From assembly GCA_021732565.1 (NCBI GenBank), contig JAKFUT010000098.1:1-44745 (forward strand): a stretch of 44,745 bases of DNA. Direction: 5' to 3'. Of this stretch, positions 42,461-44,745 are shown one piece after another. This DNA is from Candidatus Obscuribacterales bacterium (lineage in GTDB: Bacteria > Cyanobacteriota > Vampirovibrionia > Obscuribacterales > Obscuribacteraceae). Position numbers and translations under genes: made by a program. The notes under the pieces were generated by a model. That model was not told the DNA's origin and did not search any database. It worked only from the letters and a program-made list of their open reading frames with translations. Positions within the stretch are counted from its first letter, which is position 1. Every line of letters starts with the position of its first letter.

Positions 42461-43939
42461 GTGGCACAGTTGTCTCGTCGTGAATTCCTGGTGAGGTTAG
42501 GTATTGGTGGTGTCCTCACCGCGGCTTACGGATTGCAGGCTGGCCGAACTCCGGCCGACGCTTCGCCGTCGATCCGTAGCCCGAATAGCCAGAACCGTAG
42601 CAACGATGAAACCAGTCCGGTGGTCATTCGACATAGCAAAAACCTTCATTTCGGCACCTCCATTTATCCATTCCGCAAGAATCAAGATCCGGCTTGGCTG
42701 CTGAGCGAGGCCGGCGCATTGGGGCTGAATGAACTGCGGGTTGGCTATCCAAGACAACGAGTTGAGCGGCAACCAAACTACGACAAATTCGATCCTCAAC
42801 ACTTTCACGAGCCAAGCCCACAAATCTTAAATCTATTGCGAGATTCGCACTTCCTTATTTTGATGGTGCTTCAAGGACCAGGAGCAGACACGAAGGGCAA
42901 CCCTGTCGACTGGCCGCGAACTGCAAGTGGTTCAATAGACGGACTGCGCGCAGCAGAGGCACATGCAAATTATGCGCACTGGACGATCAACCGAACAAAA
43001 GACTTTGTTGACACCTACGAACTGTGGAACGAAGCATTCGGAAAGATAGACGACCCCCGAAAGAAAAGCTTCGGTCCCGGTGGATCGTTAGAGAACGCCG
43101 ACAATTACGCAGCAATGATGATTCCGACCGCAAACCTTATTCGCAAACTGGCTGAGGGAAGAAAAATTGCCGTTGAAGGAAACTATTGGAATCTGAGTCG
43201 TAGTGTTGGCAGCTCTCCAGACTTTCAACACTTGCTCCAAATGGCCGATTTTGTGGTTCGCCACCCATATGGTTACCAGCCCGAGAGCTACGAACGTATT
43301 GATCCGGAACGGGGAACCACATCGGCCATGGACTTATACAGAACCTACAATTCAAATCTAAAGTGGTGGTTCAGCGAATATGGAGTATCGCCTCATGACG
43401 TCGGTCTAACGCCCGGAAATATGCCTGAAATTGTGCAAGCAAAGGCAGTGTTGCGCTCCACTGTCCTCCATTTACTGCACGACATTGAACACCTCGACGT
43501 CTTCTGCTTGTATTATCCAACTATTCCACACTACACACTTATCGATGAAACCGGTAGAAGAAAGCCTGCGTTTTTCGCACTCCAGAAGTTAATCGCTAGC
43601 CTGACACCCCGCCGCCAGTGTCTCGACTTAAAGATCAAGCGCCTCGACCTGCCAGCCGATTGTAAAGATCTCTGCTTAACCACCACGGACGGTTTTACTT
43701 ACCTGATATGGCAGGAAACATCGGTAAAGACTTTCACCCAGTCGCCACCATCGGTGGTGTCGAACCCGCTTCTTAAACTAGACAACGGGGGTAGTCTTCG
43801 CCTCGAGTCAGTCACCGATCCGATTAAGGGTATGCAAGTTGCAGACGCCATTGCACACGCGGTCTCGCCTTCCGAAGTCCGGTTATCGATACCAGTTCAA
43901 GACTATCCGCTGATCTGCCGTTTCCGTGCAACTCAATAG
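42461..43939 (+). CDS. Tat-exported clan GH-A-like glycoside hydrolase
   Basis: Start set at GTG 42461 (GGAGG 8 nt upstream), which places the twin-arginine motif LSRREFLVRLGIGG at residues 4-17; the frame extends to 42401 but would bury it. 492 residues. The mature part looks like a TIM-barrel hydrolase: TYELWNEAFG gives a likely acid/base Glu191 and KWWFSEYG a likely nucleophile Glu306, as in GH39/GH5-type enzymes. A beta-rich C-terminal region (~395-490) follows. The substrate, probably a polysaccharide or glycoside in the envelope or outside, cannot be read from the sequence. It stands alone, with no sugar-transport genes nearby. Confidence 0.82.
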   Translation: MAQLSRREFLVRLGIGGVLTAAYGLQAGRTPADASPSIRSPNSQNRSNDETSPVVIRHSKNLHFGTSIYPFRKNQDPAWLLSEAGALGLNELRVGYPRQRVERQPNYDKFDPQHFHEPSPQILNLLRDSHFLILMVLQGPGADTKGNPVDWPRTASGSIDGLRAAEAHANYAHWTINRTKDFVDTYELWNEAFGKIDDPRKKSFGPGGSLENADNYAAMMIPTANLIRKLAEGRKIAVEGNYWNLSRSVGSSPDFQHLLQMADFVVRHPYGYQPESYERIDPERGTTSAMDLYRTYNSNLKWWFSEYGVSPHDVGLTPGNMPEIVQAKAVLRSTVLHLLHDIEHLDVFCLYYPTIPHYTLIDETGRRKPAFFALQKLIASLTPRRQCLDLKIKRLDLPADCKDLCLTTTDGFTYLIWQETSVKTFTQSPPSVVSNPLLKLDNGGSLRLESVTDPIKGMQVADAIAHAVSPSEVRLSIPVQDYPLICRFRATQ

Positions 43940-44245
43940 ACAACGCGGGTCCACCGGAGGAGAACCACTGCGTTAACGAGATCTGTTGGACAATCAAGCA
44001 CCAGCACAATGTACCGCGATTTACTTTCCTCCGCTTGGGCTTGCCCTGCCCGGAACAACAGGCCTCCTGGCGTCCCGCCCGCCTCTTCCGAACAGCGAAA
44101 GAAGGAACAAGAGCCGCTTTCAGGCAAGCAGTCTAGACAGTCTCACCTCCCGGTAGGTTATTGGATTGCTAGAACGACGAGCAGAAAGCCATCTCCTCGC
44201 CGTTCGTTCATAAGTTGTTAACGACCTGTGACCAGTCGATTCCAA
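43940..44245. other. 306-bp convergent intergenic region
   Basis: It lies between the hydrolase stop and the stop of the minus-strand gene at 44246. A weak imperfect hairpin is near 44172-44205; nothing else is seen. Confidence 0.4.
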
Positions 44246-44713
44246 TTAGGGACGGCGCAGCATGTTGCGAAGTCGTGGTCTTTGGTCGCTATCTTTTCCA
44301 GAGGAACGCTCCCTGGTTTCACGGCTCAACTTACTGAGGGACTTTTCGCTCAACTCCCGATTACGTTCCGAATCTGCGTGTCGAAAGTTTTCCTCAGAAC
44401 GATTGAAATGATCACTATGATCATTTCGAGACCCAGGACGAATATCGTCCGCTGGTCTCATCTCGGGGACTTCAATATCCGGTCGAGAAGCAGGGCGGGT
44501 GTCATTAAAATGGTCTGGCGAGCGTTCAAAGGTCCGAGGCGTCCAGCTCTCCACGTGAACGCGGGAACGAGCGGGGTCACTATGTTCCGGAATATTTGCG
44601 GGCGAATCGTATCCCTGCTTCTTTCCGTTTTCCATCTGCGACGACGAGGCATGCACTTCATCCCTCGGTTGCGAGTTACTGCGACCGTAGTTTACATCCG
44701 GCGTCGACGTCAT
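44246..44713 (-). CDS. Hydrophilic disordered hypothetical protein
   Basis: A 155-residue protein from the ATG at 44713, rich in Arg, Asp, Ser, Glu and His, with no hydrophobic segment. A DHFN motif occurs twice (SPDHFND, HSDHFNRS) and the end is basic (RLRNMLRRP). It is probably intrinsically disordered. No family is recognised. The frame is complete within the window. Composition matches the other disordered proteins in this genome piece. Confidence 0.6.
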   Translation of the reverse strand: MTSTPDVNYGRSNSQPRDEVHASSSQMENGKKQGYDSPANIPEHSDPARSRVHVESWTPRTFERSPDHFNDTRPASRPDIEVPEMRPADDIRPGSRNDHSDHFNRSEENFRHADSERNRELSEKSLSKLSRETRERSSGKDSDQRPRLRNMLRRP

Positions 44714-44745
44714 TGTTCGGTCCTGGCTGGTAACGGGTTTTTCCT

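Noticed and set aside
1-44745. CRISPR array, prophage or intact insertion sequence
   Set aside because: No regularly spaced repeats, no transposase or phage structural genes were found on either strand.

Overview
The window looks like a piece of a Gram-negative-type bacterial chromosome with mid-range base composition. It carries Tat and lipoprotein export signals, a periplasmic CpxP-like protein, many two-component sensors, and large receptor-type Ser/Thr kinases with TPR-like sensor regions. Combined with many disordered lineage-specific proteins, this style resembles the non-photosynthetic cyanobacterial sister group (Vampirovibrionia/Melainabacteria, Obscuribacter-like). That placement is inference from gene style; no rRNA or other taxonomic marker is present. 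I found no tRNA, rRNA, CRISPR array, intact transposase or prophage.

Layout. (1) 1-2.9 kb: a response regulator cut by the window edge, divergent from a secreted TPR-like protein that overlaps a histidine kinase (HK1). (2) 3.0-7.9 kb: a signal peptidase I homologue without its serine nucleophile, then disordered lineage-specific proteins. This stretch contains an 85-bp inverted duplication that copies the tail of one gene. (3) 7.8-10.7 kb: a membrane Ser/Thr kinase and an uncharacterised membrane protein. (4) 10.7-16.1 kb: a biotin operon on the minus strand, bioF, a BioH/BioG-type esterase, bioC, bioD, bioA; bioA carries a ~140-residue in-frame insertion, and bioB is absent. (5) 16.3-17.9 kb: a GntR-type regulator with a lipoprotein.

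(6) 18.5-28.2 kb: a signalling block. It holds a Ser/Thr kinase-TPR receptor translationally coupled to a PAS histidine kinase (HK3), a zinc-ribbon/FHA protein, and another Ser/Thr kinase-TPR receptor. (7) 28.3-31.1 kb: a secreted protein with two SH3-like repeats, a decayed oxalate-decarboxylase-type cupin, a fatty acid desaturase, and a strong terminator. (8) 31.1-35.2 kb: a Cpx-like envelope-stress locus, with a CpxP/Spy-like protein carrying a Gly/His/Cys tail and a second secreted protein, divergent from an OmpR-family regulator and a CpxA-like kinase. (9) 35.2-40.5 kb: a polytopic His-motif membrane protein, then a second regulator/HK2/TPR module paralogous to the one at the left edge. 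(10) 40.9-44.7 kb: a disordered protein, a Tat-exported clan GH-A-like glycoside hydrolase, and another disordered protein.

The main theme is phospho-signalling. A secreted or membrane TPR-like sensor is paired three times with a histidine kinase that has an N-terminal periplasmic helical domain. Twice the pair overlaps by 4 bp, and once the TPR partner is itself a Ser/Thr kinase. This suggests TPR sensor and histidine kinase act as a unit, linking Ser/Thr and His/Asp phosphorylation. All functions are from reading the sequence; no database search was run.
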